From positions 5,194,501-5,258,500 of the forward strand of contig NZ_CP026363.1 in assembly GCF_004117055.1 (NCBI RefSeq): a DNA stretch of 64,000 nt, written 5' to 3'. The DNA is from Brevibacillus agri. GTDB lineage: Bacteria; Bacillota; Bacilli; Brevibacillales; Brevibacillaceae. The translations under genes were made by a program, and so were the position numbers. Positions 34,404 through 44,392 of the stretch are shown one piece after another. A model generated the notes under the pieces. It saw nothing but the letters and a program-made list of their open reading frames with translations. It ran no database searches and was not told where the DNA came from. Position 1 is the stretch's first letter; each line of letters begins with the position of its first letter.

Positions 34404-36631
34404 GGAATCGCATCCTTCCAGGCTGCTTTCACCTCTTGAATCGAAGCGTTGATCGCTTCTGCACCGTTCACGTTCACTACCAGACGATCGCCGCCGATCG
34501 TACCGATTTTTTCAGCCGGTACGCCATGCTCACCTGCCAATGCGAGGATCGCTTCCGCCTGCTCAGGGCTTGCGCTGAGCAAAATGCGGGATTGGGATTC
34601 GCTGAACAACAGTACATCGCTTCGCAGTTCGGAGCTAAGCTCGACTTGAGCGCCGATGCCTTTGCCGAAGCAAGACTCTGCCAGAGCCACGCCGAGACCG
34701 CCTTCGGACAGGTCGTGAGCGGAGTTGACCAAGCCTTTGCGGATCGCTGTGAGCACGAGCTTTTGTACAGCGGCTTCCTTGTTCAGATCAATTTGCGGAG
34801 GACGGCCGGAGATGGAGCCTGTTGCGAGCTTTTGATACTCGCTGCCGCCCAGCTCTGCGAACGTTTCGCCGAGCAGGATGATCGCGTCGCCTTCGTTTTT
34901 GAAGTCTTGGGTCGTAATATGGTCAACATCGGTAATCAGACCGACCATGCCGACGGTTGGAGTCGGATAGATCGCGTCACCGCTGCGTTCGTTGTAAAAA
35001 GATACGTTGCCGCCGATCACAGGCGCGTCGAGTGCCACGCACGCCTCGCTCATGCCTTCGCACGCTTTCTCGAACTGCCAGAACACTTCCGGCTTTTCCG
35101 GGCTGCCGAAGTTGAGGCAGTCGGTGATCGCCAGCGGCTCGGCACCGGAGCAGACCACGTTGCGAGCGGATTCCGCTACAGCGATGGCGCCGCCCACTTT
35201 TGGATCGAGGTAGACGTAGCGTCCGTTGCAATCTGTCGTCATGGCAAGCGCCTTGCGCGTACCGCGCACCATGACAACCGCCGCGTCAGAGCCAGGCTTG
35301 ACCGCTGTGTTTGCCCGCACGATGTGGTCGTATTGCTCGTACACCCACGCCTTGTTGGCAACAGTCGGCTGTGCCAGAATGCTTTTCAGCGTCTCGTTCA
35401 AATCTTTCGGCTCCTGGATGGCAGCGAGCACGTCTACATTCGCGTTTGCCTCGTAGTAAGCAGGTACTGCGGATGGACGGTGGTAGACAGGCGCGTCATC
35501 AGCCAGGCTGTTTACTGGCACTTCTGCCACGACTTCGCCTTTGTGCAGCAGGCGCAGCTTGCTGTCTTCCGTTACTTTGCCCACGACAGCGGACGCCAAG
35601 CCCCACTTGTCAAAAATAGCAATGGCTTCTGCTTCCTTGCCTTTTTCCACGACGACGAGCATGCGCTCCTGGGACTCGGACAGCATCATCTCGTAAGCGG
35701 ACATTCCCGCTTCACGCTGTGGCACGAGGTCGAGGTTCATCTCGATTCCGTTTCCTGCCTTGGACGCCATCTCGGAGCTGGAGCTGGTCAAGCCAGCCGC
35801 GCCCATGTCCTGAATCCCGACGACGATTCCTGTGTCGATCAACTCCAGGCACGCTTCAAGCAAAAGTTTTTCCATGAACGGGTCGCCCACTTGTACCGCC
35901 GGACGCTTTTTCTCCGATTCCTCTGTCAGCTCCTCGGACGCAAACGTTGCGCCGTGAATCCCGTCGCGGCCTGTGCTTGCGCCGACGTAGATGACAGGGT
36001 TGCCGATACCGGAGGCTACCCCTTTTTGAATTTTTTCGTGGTCGATGAGGCCCACGCACATCGCATTGACGAGCGGGTTGCCTTCATACGTAGGGTCGAA
36101 GTTCACTTCTCCGCCCACGGTAGGAATCCCGATGCAGTTTCCGTAACCGGCGATACCAGCCACCACGTGTTCAAACAAATATTTGACGCGCGGCGTTTTC
36201 AGCTCCCCGAAGCGAAGCGAGTTGAGCAGGGCGATTGGACGCGCGCCCATGGAAAACACGTCGCGGATAATGCCGCCCACGCCAGTCGCTGCGCCCTGGT
36301 ACGGCTCGATAGCAGACGGGTGGTTGTGGCTTTCGATTTTGAAAACAACTGCCTGATTGTCGCCGATGTCCACGATCCCTGCGCCTTCGCCTGGACCTTG
36401 CAGCACGCGAGGACCTTTTGTCGGGAACTTGCGCAGGACAGGCTTGGAGTTTTTGTAGGAGCAGTGCTCAGACCACATCACGCTGTACAGACCTGTCTCT
36501 GTCCAGTTCGGCTGGCGTCCCAAAATATTGACAACACGTTGGTATTCTTCGTCAGTCAGCCCGATTTCGCGATAGAGCTTCTGATCGGCAATTTGTTCTG
36601 CGGTCGGTTCTTTATGCGTGAGTTGTGACAC
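34388..36631 (-). CDS. purL: FGAM synthase large subunit
   Basis: 747 aa, the small-type PurL that works with PurS and PurQ. ATP-binding and PurM-like repeats are visible: [57 protein letters not shown], and a second half with [20 protein letters not shown] and [14 protein letters not shown]. Its start overlaps purQ by 20 bp and its end overlaps purF by 16 bp, so translation is tightly coupled. Confidence 0.95.
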   Translation of the reverse strand: MSQLTHKEPTAEQIADQKLYREIGLTDEEYQRVVNILGRQPNWTETGLYSVMWSEHCSYKNSKPVLRKFPTKGPRVLQGPGEGAGIVDIGDNQAVVFKIESHNHPSAIEPYQGAATGVGGIIRDVFSMGARPIALLNSLRFGELKTPRVKYLFEHVVAGIAGYGNCIGIPTVGGEVNFDPTYEGNPLVNAMCVGLIDHEKIQKGVASGIGNPVIYVGASTGRDGIHGATFASEELTEESEKKRPAVQVGDPFMEKLLLEACLELIDTGIVVGIQDMGAAGLTSSSSEMASKAGNGIEMNLDLVPQREAGMSAYEMMLSESQERMLVVVEKGKEAEAIAIFDKWGLASAVVGKVTEDSKLRLLHKGEVVAEVPVNSLADDAPVYHRPSAVPAYYEANANVDVLAAIQEPKDLNETLKSILAQPTVANKAWVYEQYDHIVRANTAVKPGSDAAVVMVRGTRKALAMTTDCNGRYVYLDPKVGGAIAVAESARNVVCSGAEPLAITDCLNFGSPEKPEVFWQFEKACEGMSEACVALDAPVIGGNVSFYNERSGDAIYPTPTVGMVGLITDVDHITTQDFKNEGDAIILLGETFAELGGSEYQKLATGSISGRPPQIDLNKEAAVQKLVLTAIRKGLVNSAHDLSEGGLGVALAESCFGKGIGAQVELSSELRSDVLLFSESQSRILLSASPEQAEAILALAGEHGVPAEKIGTIGGDRLVVNVNGAEAINASIQEVKAAWKDAIPCLIG

Positions 36632-37304
36632 TGTTTTGTTCCCTCCACGTCTTCAGGATCGAGGTAAACATGCGGCGTCCGTCATCGGAAGTCATCCATT
36701 TGTGGACAGCGCGCTCAGGGTGAGGCATCATGCCGAGCACATTGCCGCGCTCGTTGCAAATGCCTGCAATATCGTCAATCGAACCATTCGGGTTCTCGCC
36801 GCTGTAGCGGAATACGATCTGCTTGCCTGCTTTCAGCTTCGCAAGCGTCTCTTCATCACAGTAGTAGTTTCCTTCGCCGTGTGCGATCGGAATCTGAATT
36901 TCTTCCCCGGCCGCGTAGTCGCGGGTAAACGGGGTGTCGTTGTTGTCTACGCGCAGGCCGGACAGCTTGCAGGCGAATTTGAGGGAACGGTTGCGCAAAA
37001 GCGCTCCTGGCAACAGCCCTACCTCCGTGAGAATTTGGAAGCCGTTACAGATTCCCATCACCAGCTTGCCTTCCTCCGCTGCCTTGACCACCTGCTCCAT
37101 GACAGGCGAAAAGCGAGCGACCGCGCCACAGCGCAAATAGTCTCCATAGGAGAAACCGCCCGGCAAAAGAATCACGTCATACCCGGACAAATCTGTCTCG
37201 GAATGCCATACGTAATCGACCGGCACTCCCATTACGTCTTCAACTGCGTTATACAAATCTACGTCGGCATTGGAGCCTGGAAAGACGATAACCGCTACTC
37301 GCAT
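36612..37304 (-). CDS. purQ: FGAM synthase glutaminase subunit
   Basis: 230 aa from the ATG at 37304 ([17 protein letters not shown]); a longer upstream frame overlaps purS and is rejected. Class I glutamine amidotransferase: [20 protein letters not shown], the nucleophile Cys in [10 protein letters not shown], and the His/Glu pair in [10 protein letters not shown]. It supplies ammonia to PurL through PurS. It follows purS by 4 bp. Confidence 0.95.
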   Translation of the reverse strand: MRVAVIVFPGSNADVDLYNAVEDVMGVPVDYVWHSETDLSGYDVILLPGGFSYGDYLRCGAVARFSPVMEQVVKAAEEGKLVMGICNGFQILTEVGLLPGALLRNRSLKFACKLSGLRVDNNDTPFTRDYAAGEEIQIPIAHGEGNYYCDEETLAKLKAGKQIVFRYSGENPNGSIDDIAGICNERGNVLGMMPHPERAVHKWMTSDDGRRMFTSILKTWREQNSVTTHA

Positions 37305-37308
37305 GTCC

Positions 37309-37557
37309 TTAGCCCTCCACGATTTCAAAGCGATAGTCTTCAACCACCGTATTGGCCAACAGCTTTTCGCACATCTCACGTACACGCTCTTCTGCCTGCG
37401 CACGGTCCGCTGAGTTCAGCGTAAGCTCCATGTACTTCCCGATCCGCGCATTGTTTACTTCGTCAAAACCAAGGGTGTGCAGAGCCCCTTTTACAGCGTG
37501 GCCTTGCGGGTCCAAAACGCTCTCGCGCAGCGTTACATAAACAACAGCTTTAAACAT
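37309..37557 (-). CDS. purS: FGAM synthase subunit PurS
   Basis: 82 aa, small structural bridge between PurL and Pur[21 protein letters not shown] and [17 protein letters not shown] are typical. It overlaps the purC end by 8 bp and sits in the Gram-positive order purC-S-Q-L. Confidence 0.93.
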   Translation of the reverse strand: MFKAVVYVTLRESVLDPQGHAVKGALHTLGFDEVNNARIGKYMELTLNSADRAQAEERVREMCEKLLANTVVEDYRFEIVEG

Positions 37558-38269
37558 GTACGTCTCCTCCCAGTCTCTTCAGCATTTCTTGGTACGCCTC
37601 TTCTACATTGCCCAAATCGCGACGGAAGCGGTCTTTGTCCAGCTTCTCTTTTGTTACCGAGTCCCAGAAACGGCATGTGTCCGGGGATATTTCATCGGCG
37701 AGGAGAATCTCCCCGTCCGGTGTTCTTCCAAATTCCAGTTTGAAATCGACCAGGGTGATGTTGCGCTCGGCCAGGTAAGGCACGAGAACCTCGTTTACAG
37801 CCAGCCCCATGCGCTCAAGCGTAGCCAGGTCACTTTCGCTCGCAATTCCCAACACTTTGATATGGGACGGGTTCACCAACGGGTCGCCCAATGCGTCGTC
37901 CTTGTAGTAAAACTCGACAACCGGCTGCGGGAGAACAGTGCCTTCTTCCATGCCAAGGCGTTTGGCAAGCGAGCCAGCCGCGATATTGCGAACAACGACC
38001 TCCAAAGGAATGATCTCCACTTTGCGGACAACCTGCTCGGTTGCGGACAGCAGGCGGACAAAATGGTTGTCGATGCCTTTCTCCTTTAGCATGGTGAAAA
38101 AGATAGCGGTAATGCGGTTGTTCAGCTCACCTTTTCCGGTGATTTGCGCCCGCTTCTCTCCGTTGAATGCTGTTGCGTCGTCTTTATACTCTACCCAGTA
38201 TTGCTCAGGCTCAGATGTCCGATAAATACGTTTCGCCTTACCTTCGTAGAGTTGTTCCTGTTTTTCCAC
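37550..38269 (-). CDS. purC: SAICAR synthetase
   Basis: 239 aa from a GTG at 38269, favoured because AAGGTGA lies 8 bp upstream; another GTG at 38281 has no spacing for a site. [13 protein letters not shown] and [20 protein letters not shown] at the N-terminus, [21 protein letters not shown], and [21 protein letters not shown] are diagnostic. It couples aspartate to CAIR. It is the first gene of its operon, because purE, purK and purB, which precede it in B. subtilis, are not here. Confidence 0.93.
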   Translation of the reverse strand: MEKQEQLYEGKAKRIYRTSEPEQYWVEYKDDATAFNGEKRAQITGKGELNNRITAIFFTMLKEKGIDNHFVRLLSATEQVVRKVEIIPLEVVVRNIAAGSLAKRLGMEEGTVLPQPVVEFYYKDDALGDPLVNPSHIKVLGIASESDLATLERMGLAVNEVLVPYLAERNITLVDFKLEFGRTPDGEILLADEISPDTCRFWDSVTKEKLDKDRFRRDLGNVEEAYQEMLKRLGGDVHV

Positions 38270-38312
38270 TGTAGGAGTCACCTTCCCAGATAAAAAGGTT
38301 GAGTTGCGATTA

Positions 38313-38402
38313 ATTCACGAACGATTCAACTACATTAAAACACAAACATACGCATTTATCAACGAAAAAAGCGTGAACAGACTTCGACAAACGTTCGGAA
38401 AT
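38313..38402 (-). promoter_or_regulatory. purC promoter with PurR-box-like operators
   Basis: On the minus strand, -35 TTGATA (38357-38362), a 17-bp spacer and -10 TTTAAT (38334-38339). An operator reading ATTCACGAACGAT on the plus strand (38313-38325) lies 8 bp downstream of the -10. Upstream of the -35 the minus strand reads ATTTCCGAACGTT (38390-38402), 12 of 13 matches to the PurR box. The arrangement predicts repression by PurR relieved by PRPP. No guanine-riboswitch-like leader fits in the short space before purC. Confidence 0.75.
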
Positions 38403-38622
38403 TGTTGCATAATCGGATGTTAAACTTTCGTTAACATTCGTTTACGCGTTATTCATATCAGTTTTACATCCCGTTCTATGCGGCCGTTCCCCGTCGCTGG
38501 AAGAGCCGCTCATGCTTTTTTCCGCAGCCTGTCCCCCGTTTTCCCGCTGCCGGAAGACCCTTTTGCCGTCTTTGTGTTACACTGTTTTTGGTACAACCTA
38601 CACGTGAAAGAAGGAATATCAG

Positions 38623-39822
38623 ATGTTTCCCTTTGAAGTATCTTTTCCTACCCATATCTACTTCGGCATGGGCGAACTTGCGCGTTTGGGCCAGGCAGCG
38701 AAAACTCTCGGCAACAAGGCGCTTCTCGTCACGGGTGGCAGCGCAGCCAAGCGCACGGGGCTTCTCGACCGCGCGATTACGCTTTTGCAAGAAGCGCAAG
38801 TAGCCTTTGCTCTCTTTGACAAAATCGAACCGAATCCGCGCACGGCTACCGTCGATGCCGGGGCAGCGCTCGCCCGGAAAGAACAGTGCGACTTCGTGCT
38901 GGCGCTCGGCGGCGGCTCGGTCATGGATGCTGCCAAAGCGATTGCAGCCGCAGCGCTTTCCGGCCGTCCGATCTACGACTACATGCGCGGCAATCCGAGC
39001 GGCACAGGCAAATGGCTGGTACCTGTGCAGGAGGCGCTCCCTCTCCTGACGGTTCCGACAGTAGCCGCTACCGGATCGGAAGCGAACAACATCAGCGTCC
39101 TGACCCATTGGGAGACGCACGAAAAATCTTCCATCAACGGCCCGGCTCTCTTCCCGAAAATCGCCATTCTCGACCCGTCCATCACCTTTACGGTTCCTGC
39201 GCGCGTCACAGCGGAAGCTTGCGCAGATATTTTTTCCCATCTGTTTGAAACCTATCTCATCAGCGCGGACAAAACAAACGTGCAGGACGGGATTACCGAA
39301 ACGCTCATCCGGCTTGTCGCCGAGCATTCCCTCACAGCCATTCATGAGCCGGATCACGAGGAAGCCCGCTCCACTCTGCTATGGGCGAGCACGCTGGGCA
39401 TCAGTCCGTTCGCAAACGCCGGACGCGGCGCAGGCATGCCTCTGCACGGCATCGAGCACCCGCTGAGCGGAATATACGACATGGCCCACGGTCGCGGCCT
39501 GGCGATTTTGTCCATCCCTTACTTCGAGCAGGTTATTTTGCCGCTTCGCCCGGAACGGCTGGCGCGCATGGGCCGTCACTGCTTCGGCGTCACCGCGGAA
39601 GACGAAGGCGCTGCAGCGCGCGCGACTATCGCCGCTGTTTCACGCTGGTACGAAAGCATGGGCATCACCGAACGACTCTCCGACTTCGGCGTGACCGAGG
39701 ACGCCTTGCCGAAAATGGCCGAAGAAGCCGTCACCATCGGCGGACGCGGCGCAGGCTACCTGGCCAGCGCCAAAAAGCTGAACGCAGATGACGTCATCGC
39801 CATCTATCGAGCGTGCTTGTAA
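38623..39822 (+). CDS. iron-containing alcohol dehydrogenase (YugJ/BdhA-like)
   Basis: 399 aa, ATG after AGAAGGA. Group III NAD(P)-dependent dehydrogenase: the nucleotide-binding LALGGGSVMDAAKAIAAAA, TVAATGSEANNISVLTH, and the metal-ligand Asp/His in ACADIFSHLFETY and the His residues in MPLHGIEHPLSGIYDMAHGRG. It is probably an NADPH-linked aldehyde/alcohol or butanol dehydrogenase in the cytoplasm; substrate unknown. It stands alone, divergent from purC across a 350-bp region that holds the purC promoter. Confidence 0.88.
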   Translation: MFPFEVSFPTHIYFGMGELARLGQAAKTLGNKALLVTGGSAAKRTGLLDRAITLLQEAQVAFALFDKIEPNPRTATVDAGAALARKEQCDFVLALGGGSVMDAAKAIAAAALSGRPIYDYMRGNPSGTGKWLVPVQEALPLLTVPTVAATGSEANNISVLTHWETHEKSSINGPALFPKIAILDPSITFTVPARVTAEACADIFSHLFETYLISADKTNVQDGITETLIRLVAEHSLTAIHEPDHEEARSTLLWASTLGISPFANAGRGAGMPLHGIEHPLSGIYDMAHGRGLAILSIPYFEQVILPLRPERLARMGRHCFGVTAEDEGAAARATIAAVSRWYESMGITERLSDFGVTEDALPKMAEEAVTIGGRGAGYLASAKKLNADDVIAIYRACL

Positions 39823-39906
39823 ACGTCGAACATACTGGCAAGCCCGCTCTTTCCTGTGCGATAATACGATTAATAAAAATTTTTTTACTATATGGAGGTC
39901 GTACAT

Positions 39907-41022
39907 ATGGCAGATCCACGTATCAACGAACTGGCCAGCCGTCTCGTCCGCTACTCTCTCAACCTGCAAAAAGGGGAAAAGGTCCTGATCGAAAACACTG
40001 GCCTGCAACCCGAGCTTGTACGCGCACTCGTCCGCGAATCGTTTGCGGTCGGCGCTCTGCCGCTCGTGACGCTGAAAGACCAGGAAGTTTTGCGCGCGCT
40101 CTACCAGGGCACCAGTGAAGAACACATGGCCTTAATGGCGAAGTACGAATACGAGCGGATGAAAGACATGGACGCGTACATCGCGATCCGCGCTTACGAG
40201 AACATCAACGAGTTCGCCGACGTTCCGGAAGACAAGATGGGCATTTATTCCCGCATCCTGTACCAGCCTGTGCATACAAACGAACGCGTGCCAAACAAGC
40301 GCTGGGTCGTTCTGCGCTACCCGAACAAATCGATGGCGCAACTGTCCAACATGAGCCTGGAAGGCTTCGAGGACTTCTATTTCTCCGTGTGCAACCTGGA
40401 CTACGCGAAAATGTCCCAGGCCATGACTCCGCTGAAAGAGCTGATGGAGCGCACCGACCGCGTCCGCATCGTCGGACCGAAAACAGACCTGCGCTTTTCC
40501 ATCAAAGGCATCAACGCGGTCAAATGCGACGGCAAACGCAACATTCCGGACGGCGAAGTGTACACAGCGCCTGTCCGCGACTCTGTAGAGGGCACCATCT
40601 ACTACAACGCGGCTTCCAACTACCACGGCATTTCCTTTACCGATGTCCAGTTCACCTTCAAGCAAGGAAAAATCGTGGAAGCGACCAGCTCCAACACCAA
40701 AGCGCTGAATGACATTCTCGACACGGATGAAGGCGCTCGCTACATTGGGGAGTTTGCAATCGGCTTCAATCCGCACATTCTCCACCCGATGCTCGACATC
40801 CTGTTCGACGAGAAGATCGCAGGCAGCTTCCACTTCACGCCTGGCAACGCCTACACAGTAGCAGACAACGGAAACCGTTCCTCTGTCCACTGGGATCTGG
40901 TACAAATCCAGCGCCCTGAATACGGCGGCGGCGAAATCTGGTTCGACGACGTGCTCATCCGCAAAGACGGCCGCTTCGTCCTGCCGGAGCTGGAAGGCTT
41001 GAACCCGGAAAATCTGGTGTAG
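39907..41022 (+). CDS. M29-family aminopeptidase (AmpS-like)
   Basis: 371 aa from the ATG at 39907 (GGAGGTCG 7 bp upstream). Thermophilic-aminopeptidase family: LVRYSLNLQKGEKVLIENTG, the metal ligands in GEVYTAPVRDSVEGTIYYNA, EGARYIGEFAIGFNPHI, and SSVHWDLVQIQ near the end. It removes N-terminal residues from peptides using Zn/Co ions. It is monocistronic with a strong terminator. About 40 residues shorter than some family members, but all C-terminal motifs are present. Confidence 0.88.
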   Translation: MADPRINELASRLVRYSLNLQKGEKVLIENTGLQPELVRALVRESFAVGALPLVTLKDQEVLRALYQGTSEEHMALMAKYEYERMKDMDAYIAIRAYENINEFADVPEDKMGIYSRILYQPVHTNERVPNKRWVVLRYPNKSMAQLSNMSLEGFEDFYFSVCNLDYAKMSQAMTPLKELMERTDRVRIVGPKTDLRFSIKGINAVKCDGKRNIPDGEVYTAPVRDSVEGTIYYNAASNYHGISFTDVQFTFKQGKIVEATSSNTKALNDILDTDEGARYIGEFAIGFNPHILHPMLDILFDEKIAGSFHFTPGNAYTVADNGNRSSVHWDLVQIQRPEYGGGEIWFDDVLIRKDGRFVLPELEGLNPENLV

Positions 41023-41053
41023 GGCCATACCGTATAGCACGTCTGGCACGAAG

Positions 41054-41097
41054 AATGGATAGGCTTCAGAGAGCATCTGAAACCCTATCCATTTTTT
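41054..41097 (+). terminator. rho-independent terminator
   Basis: AATGGATAGG...CCTATCCATT stem with an inner TTCAGA/TCTGAA stem, then TTTTT. It ends the aminopeptidase transcript. Confidence 0.85.
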
Positions 41098-41228
41098 CAT
41101 GCTCATATCTATTGAAAAATCATTATTTTAAAATTTACAAAAAATCCCTAAAAATTTATGCAAAATTTTTTATAACATGCTACATTCAATACGGCAACCA
41201 AATCTACGAAGAAAGGAAGCGACTTTTT

Positions 41229-41687
41229 ATGAAATGCAAACTCGAAACGTTCCCCCCTTATCGCATTGCGTATATGCGGCGAGTCGGTCCATACGGTCCT
41301 GCCAATGTGGAAGTAATGGAGGAGCTTAAAAAATGGGCGAGGAAGAACCAGCTTCTGGATTCGGCTATCCTGTTTGCCATTCCACAAGACAACCCACAGA
41401 CAACCGCACCTGAGCGCTGCCGCTTTGATGCTTGCATCGTGCTCTCCGAAAATGCCCAGTTGGACGCTGCCGATTCAGCTATCCGCGAAGGCGAGCTTGC
41501 CGGCGGGAATTACCTCGTTTTCGAAGTGAAGCATACAGCAGAGGACATCCAGCGGGCGTATACAGAAATTTTTCCTGCTCTCCACAGCAACGGCTACACG
41601 ATGGACGATAAACCCATTCTGGAAAAATATACGGGCGATCTCACGACCAATCCTTATTGCGAAATATGTGTGCCTGTTAAGGTGTGA
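41229..41687 (+). CDS. GyrI-like small-molecule-binding domain protein
   Basis: 152 aa from the ATG at 41229 (GAAAGGAAG upstream). It is a stand-alone GyrI/SbmC/AraC-effector-binding domain: PPYRIAYMRRVGPYG at the start, a central FAIPQDNPQTTAPERCRFDA, GGNYLVFEVKHTAEDIQRAY, and the C-terminal KPILEKYTGDLTTNPYCEIC. There is no HTH, so it may bind or detoxify a small molecule or inhibit gyrase-targeting compounds. Role inferred from family only. The AT-rich leader at 41100-41225 probably holds its promoter. Confidence 0.8.
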   Translation: MKCKLETFPPYRIAYMRRVGPYGPANVEVMEELKKWARKNQLLDSAILFAIPQDNPQTTAPERCRFDACIVLSENAQLDAADSAIREGELAGGNYLVFEVKHTAEDIQRAYTEIFPALHSNGYTMDDKPILEKYTGDLTTNPYCEICVPVKV

Positions 41688-41855
41688 TAGACCAGTCTGG
41701 CGGCATGGCAATACTTGCGGGATAACGTTGCCGGCATGACACGACATGGCGCGGCGTGACGACCGGCCGGCAGAAAGTTCATCTCCAGCTTTTTCTCGCT
41801 TGACGCAAAAAATACAATAAGGATAAGACACGTTTTGGGGAAATGGGGGCTATCC

Positions 41856-42803
41856 ATGAACAAATCAGACCGCCTGCTGGCCATTGTGCTGGAGCTTCAG
41901 CGCAAGCGCACCTTGCGAGCGGAAGATTTGGCCGCGACATTCGAAACGAGTGTGCGGACCATTTACCACGATATGCAGGCGCTGAGCGAAGCTGGGGTCC
42001 CCGTCGTCGGCTCGCCCGGGCAAGGCTACTCGCTGATGGAAGGCTTTTTTCTGCCGCCCGTTCGCTTTACGGTCGAAGAAGCCGTCGCGCTGCTGATTGG
42101 CGCAGACCTGGTCGAGCAGGCGTTTGGCAAAAATTACGGTCACAGCGCCCGCGGCGTCGAGCGCAAAGTCGAAGCGATTCTGTCACCGGAATTTATCCGG
42201 GAAGTAGAGCGAATTCGCTCGACCTTTCGCCTGCTCGACATCGGAGAAGCCAACCAGCGCGAACAGGAAAAACAATACGCCTAACTGCTCCACGAAGCCA
42301 TCCTGCATCGCCGCAAGGTCCGCTTTCGCTATCGCAAAACCATCCCGGAAGCGGACGGAAACCGCGAGAGCGTGCGCGACGTGGCTCCCTACGGGCTTGT
42401 GTTGGTGCGGGGCGTGTGGACTTTGCTTGCCTTTTGCGATCTGCGTCAGGACATTCGCAGGTTCCGCCTGTCCCGGATGGGCGGGCTGACCATGCTCGCA
42501 GACAGCTTTGACCTGCCGGAGCACTTTTCGTTTGACGATTACAAGCCTCCCGATGACCGCACACTCGAAGTCCGCTTGCTCATCCCGCCAGCGATAGCCG
42601 ATCAGGTGCTGGAAGCAAAGTCCTTTTATATAGAAGAAATGGCCGATCATCCGGACGGCGTGCTGGTCACGCTGCGCGTCCGGCAGCTTGAGGAAATATC
42701 GTCCTGGGTACTGGGACTCGGGGCCAATGCCTTTGTTCTGGAACCGGAATCGCTGCGCCAAAAAATTCGCGAGGAAGCGGAAAAAATGCTCAAACGCTAC
42801 TGA
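41856..42803 (+). pseudogene. HTH-WYL (YafY-type) regulator interrupted by an in-frame stop
   Basis: One frame of 315 codons carries an N-terminal HTH_11 domain (LLAIVLELQRKRTLRAEDLA, TSVRTIYHDMQALSEAGVPV) and a C-terminal WYL domain (LHRRKVRFRYRKTIPEADG, APYGLVLVRGVWTLLAFCDL, RFRLSRMGGL). A TAA at 42282-42284 lies in the linker between them. Sequence on both sides is well conserved, so the change is recent, a sequencing error, or the gene makes two chains. A single-base change from a sense codon would explain it. Confidence 0.8.
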
Positions 42804-42827
42804 CATACTGCTGTCAGTAGCGTTTTT
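42794..42827 (+). terminator. rho-independent terminator
   Basis: A perfect 12-bp stem ACGCTACTGACA/TGTCAGTAGCGT with a 6-nt loop, then TTTT. The WYL-gene stop codon is inside the stem. Confidence 0.88.
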
Positions 42828-42868
42828 GTATGCTAGGGCTAAGCAAATGAAGAGGAGCTGATTTTTTC

Positions 42869-43390
42869 ATGAATCCAGTCGAAATCGTACGCAATCTGGA
42901 AAAGGTAACTGCTCATTACTTGCAAGAGCTGGAAGCATTCAGCATGGAGCAACTGCACAAAAAGCCGAGCGAGGACGAGTGGTCGTTGGGGCAAATGTAC
43001 GTGCACCTGATCCAGACGGCCTTGCACATGCAAATCCCCAACATCGAAAAATGCCAGGCAGGCGGTCCGGAAGTTAACATGCCGGGTTCCGAGATGGGGG
43101 AGATCGGGAAAGGAATTTTTGCCCAAGGCTCTCTGCCGCCGATTCGCATCAAAATTCCTGCCTCGCCCGAATACACACCTGCCCAGCCTGCGAGCAAGGA
43201 ACAACTGGTCAACGGCATGCAGGCTGTGCTTGAGCGCATGCACGCGCTGGCGCCGACGGTGGACGATATCCCGGCCCACCACAAAGTCGAGCACCCTGGC
43301 TTCGGCCCGCTCGCTGCCAAAGAATGGTTTGCGCTAGTCGAGATGCACTATCGCCACCATCTGCACCAATTGAACAGGCTGAAAGGCTAG
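42869..43390 (+). CDS. DinB/YfiT-type superfamily protein
   Basis: 173 aa, ATG after GAGGAGCTG. A four-helix DinB-like protein: SMEQLHKKPSEDEWSLGQMY with the following HLIQTALHM supplying the first metal-binding His, and FALVEMHYRHHLHQLNRLKG at the C-terminus with the later His residues. Members include bacillithiol-dependent transferases, so a thiol S-transferase role is possible. Convergent with the DUF169 gene, whose stop overlaps by 4 bp. Confidence 0.8.
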   Translation: MNPVEIVRNLEKVTAHYLQELEAFSMEQLHKKPSEDEWSLGQMYVHLIQTALHMQIPNIEKCQAGGPEVNMPGSEMGEIGKGIFAQGSLPPIRIKIPASPEYTPAQPASKEQLVNGMQAVLERMHALAPTVDDIPAHHKVEHPGFGPLAAKEWFALVEMHYRHHLHQLNRLKG

Positions 43391-44178
43391 CTTTTTTCCC
43401 CGAACAGGCCAGCGAGCTTCTGGTAGGTCGGCGGAAACTCTGCCTGATAGCGCAGGAAGGACGGGATCGGATAGCGTATCCCGCCTTTTTGCGTGGCGGC
43501 CAATCCCTCCACCAGCTCGGCTGCGTCGCGAAAATGAAAGCTGAACGCCATCTCGTGGTCCTGCGTCTGGGCAAACAGCCGATCCCCGTAACAGGGGACG
43601 ATCACTTGCGGCTGTCCGGTCTGGATCGGCTTGATCGCGATATCCGCACAGTCCGCCCGGCTGGAAAAAGTGGAAGGAATCGAGCCGCCGCGCTTGTAGA
43701 GCATCCCCGCCACCAGCCGCATCACCTGTGCCGCGTTTCCGTAAATGACGACCACATCCGGCTCGACCTGCGCCCGCTCCAACGGGTACGACACGTAGTA
43801 GCCGCTTTCCTCCGCCGAAAATTTCGGGACATCCGCCTCGCTTTTCGCTCCCGTCTCCAGCGAATCCGTGTACATCCCGCAGGCGAGATGGCCCTCGGTG
43901 TAGTACGCAGGCTGTTCCTCGTAGCCGAACGCCACCTGCGCGATCGGACAGGACAGGTCTGCCCCGTTCATGGCAATACTCCAGCCATAACGCCGCGAAA
44001 AGCCGACCGCCTGGCAAATCGTGATCGGATACCCCAAGTCCCGCTGCGGCCGCTTTGCCTTTGACGGCAATGCCGCTTCCTCGCGCATGATCGAAACGCC
44101 CACGGGAAACGTTTCCGTCCGCACATACGTCTGAATAGCCTCGTTCAGCTCCAGGGCGGTAATCGTACTCGTACTCAT
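43387..44178 (-). CDS. DUF169-domain protein
   Basis: 263 aa from the ATG at 44178 (GGAGGAG just upstream); a longer upstream frame lacks a site. DUF169 pattern: PVGVSIMREEAALPSKAKRP, ICQAVGFSRRYGW, NGADLSCPIAQVAFGYEE, and VVVIYGNAAQVMRLVAG, with Cys residues spaced as in archaeal and bacterial family members. The function of the family is not established; the Cys pattern hints at metal or cofactor binding. Monocistronic. Confidence 0.75.
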   Translation of the reverse strand: MSTSTITALELNEAIQTYVRTETFPVGVSIMREEAALPSKAKRPQRDLGYPITICQAVGFSRRYGWSIAMNGADLSCPIAQVAFGYEEQPAYYTEGHLACGMYTDSLETGAKSEADVPKFSAEESGYYVSYPLERAQVEPDVVVIYGNAAQVMRLVAGMLYKRGGSIPSTFSSRADCADIAIKPIQTGQPQVIVPCYGDRLFAQTQDHEMAFSFHFRDAAELVEGLAATQKGGIRYPIPSFLRYQAEFPPTYQKLAGLFGEKS

Positions 44179-44392
44179 AGCGCTCTCCTCCTCGAATAAA
44201 CAAACTCGCCTCGCGCAAAAATATCCGTACACAGAATTTTTCGTCTTTTCTATACCTATGTCCTGTCTGTCCGCCCTATTTCTTTGCAAGCTTACAACTT
44301 CGTAAGGTAGTGGAAAGGAAAATCAATATCTCTCCATCCCGATTCCTGTTAGGATAAAAAAAGATTACGCAACAGGCACGGAGGCTTGACCG

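Noticed and set aside
34436-36628. 730-codon open frame on the plus strand opposite purL
   Set aside because: It is the antisense shadow of purL in a GC-rich gene; composition (many H, R, V, F, Q) is typical of mirror frames and there is no start context or family signal.
38282-38340. Guanine riboswitch upstream of purC
   Set aside because: Only about 60 bp lie between the -10 and the start codon, too short for a purine aptamer, and its conserved core is not visible.
38476-39357. 293-codon minus-strand frame opposite the alcohol dehydrogenase
   Set aside because: Mirror frame of the dehydrogenase; the region left of 38600 is the purC upstream region, not coding.
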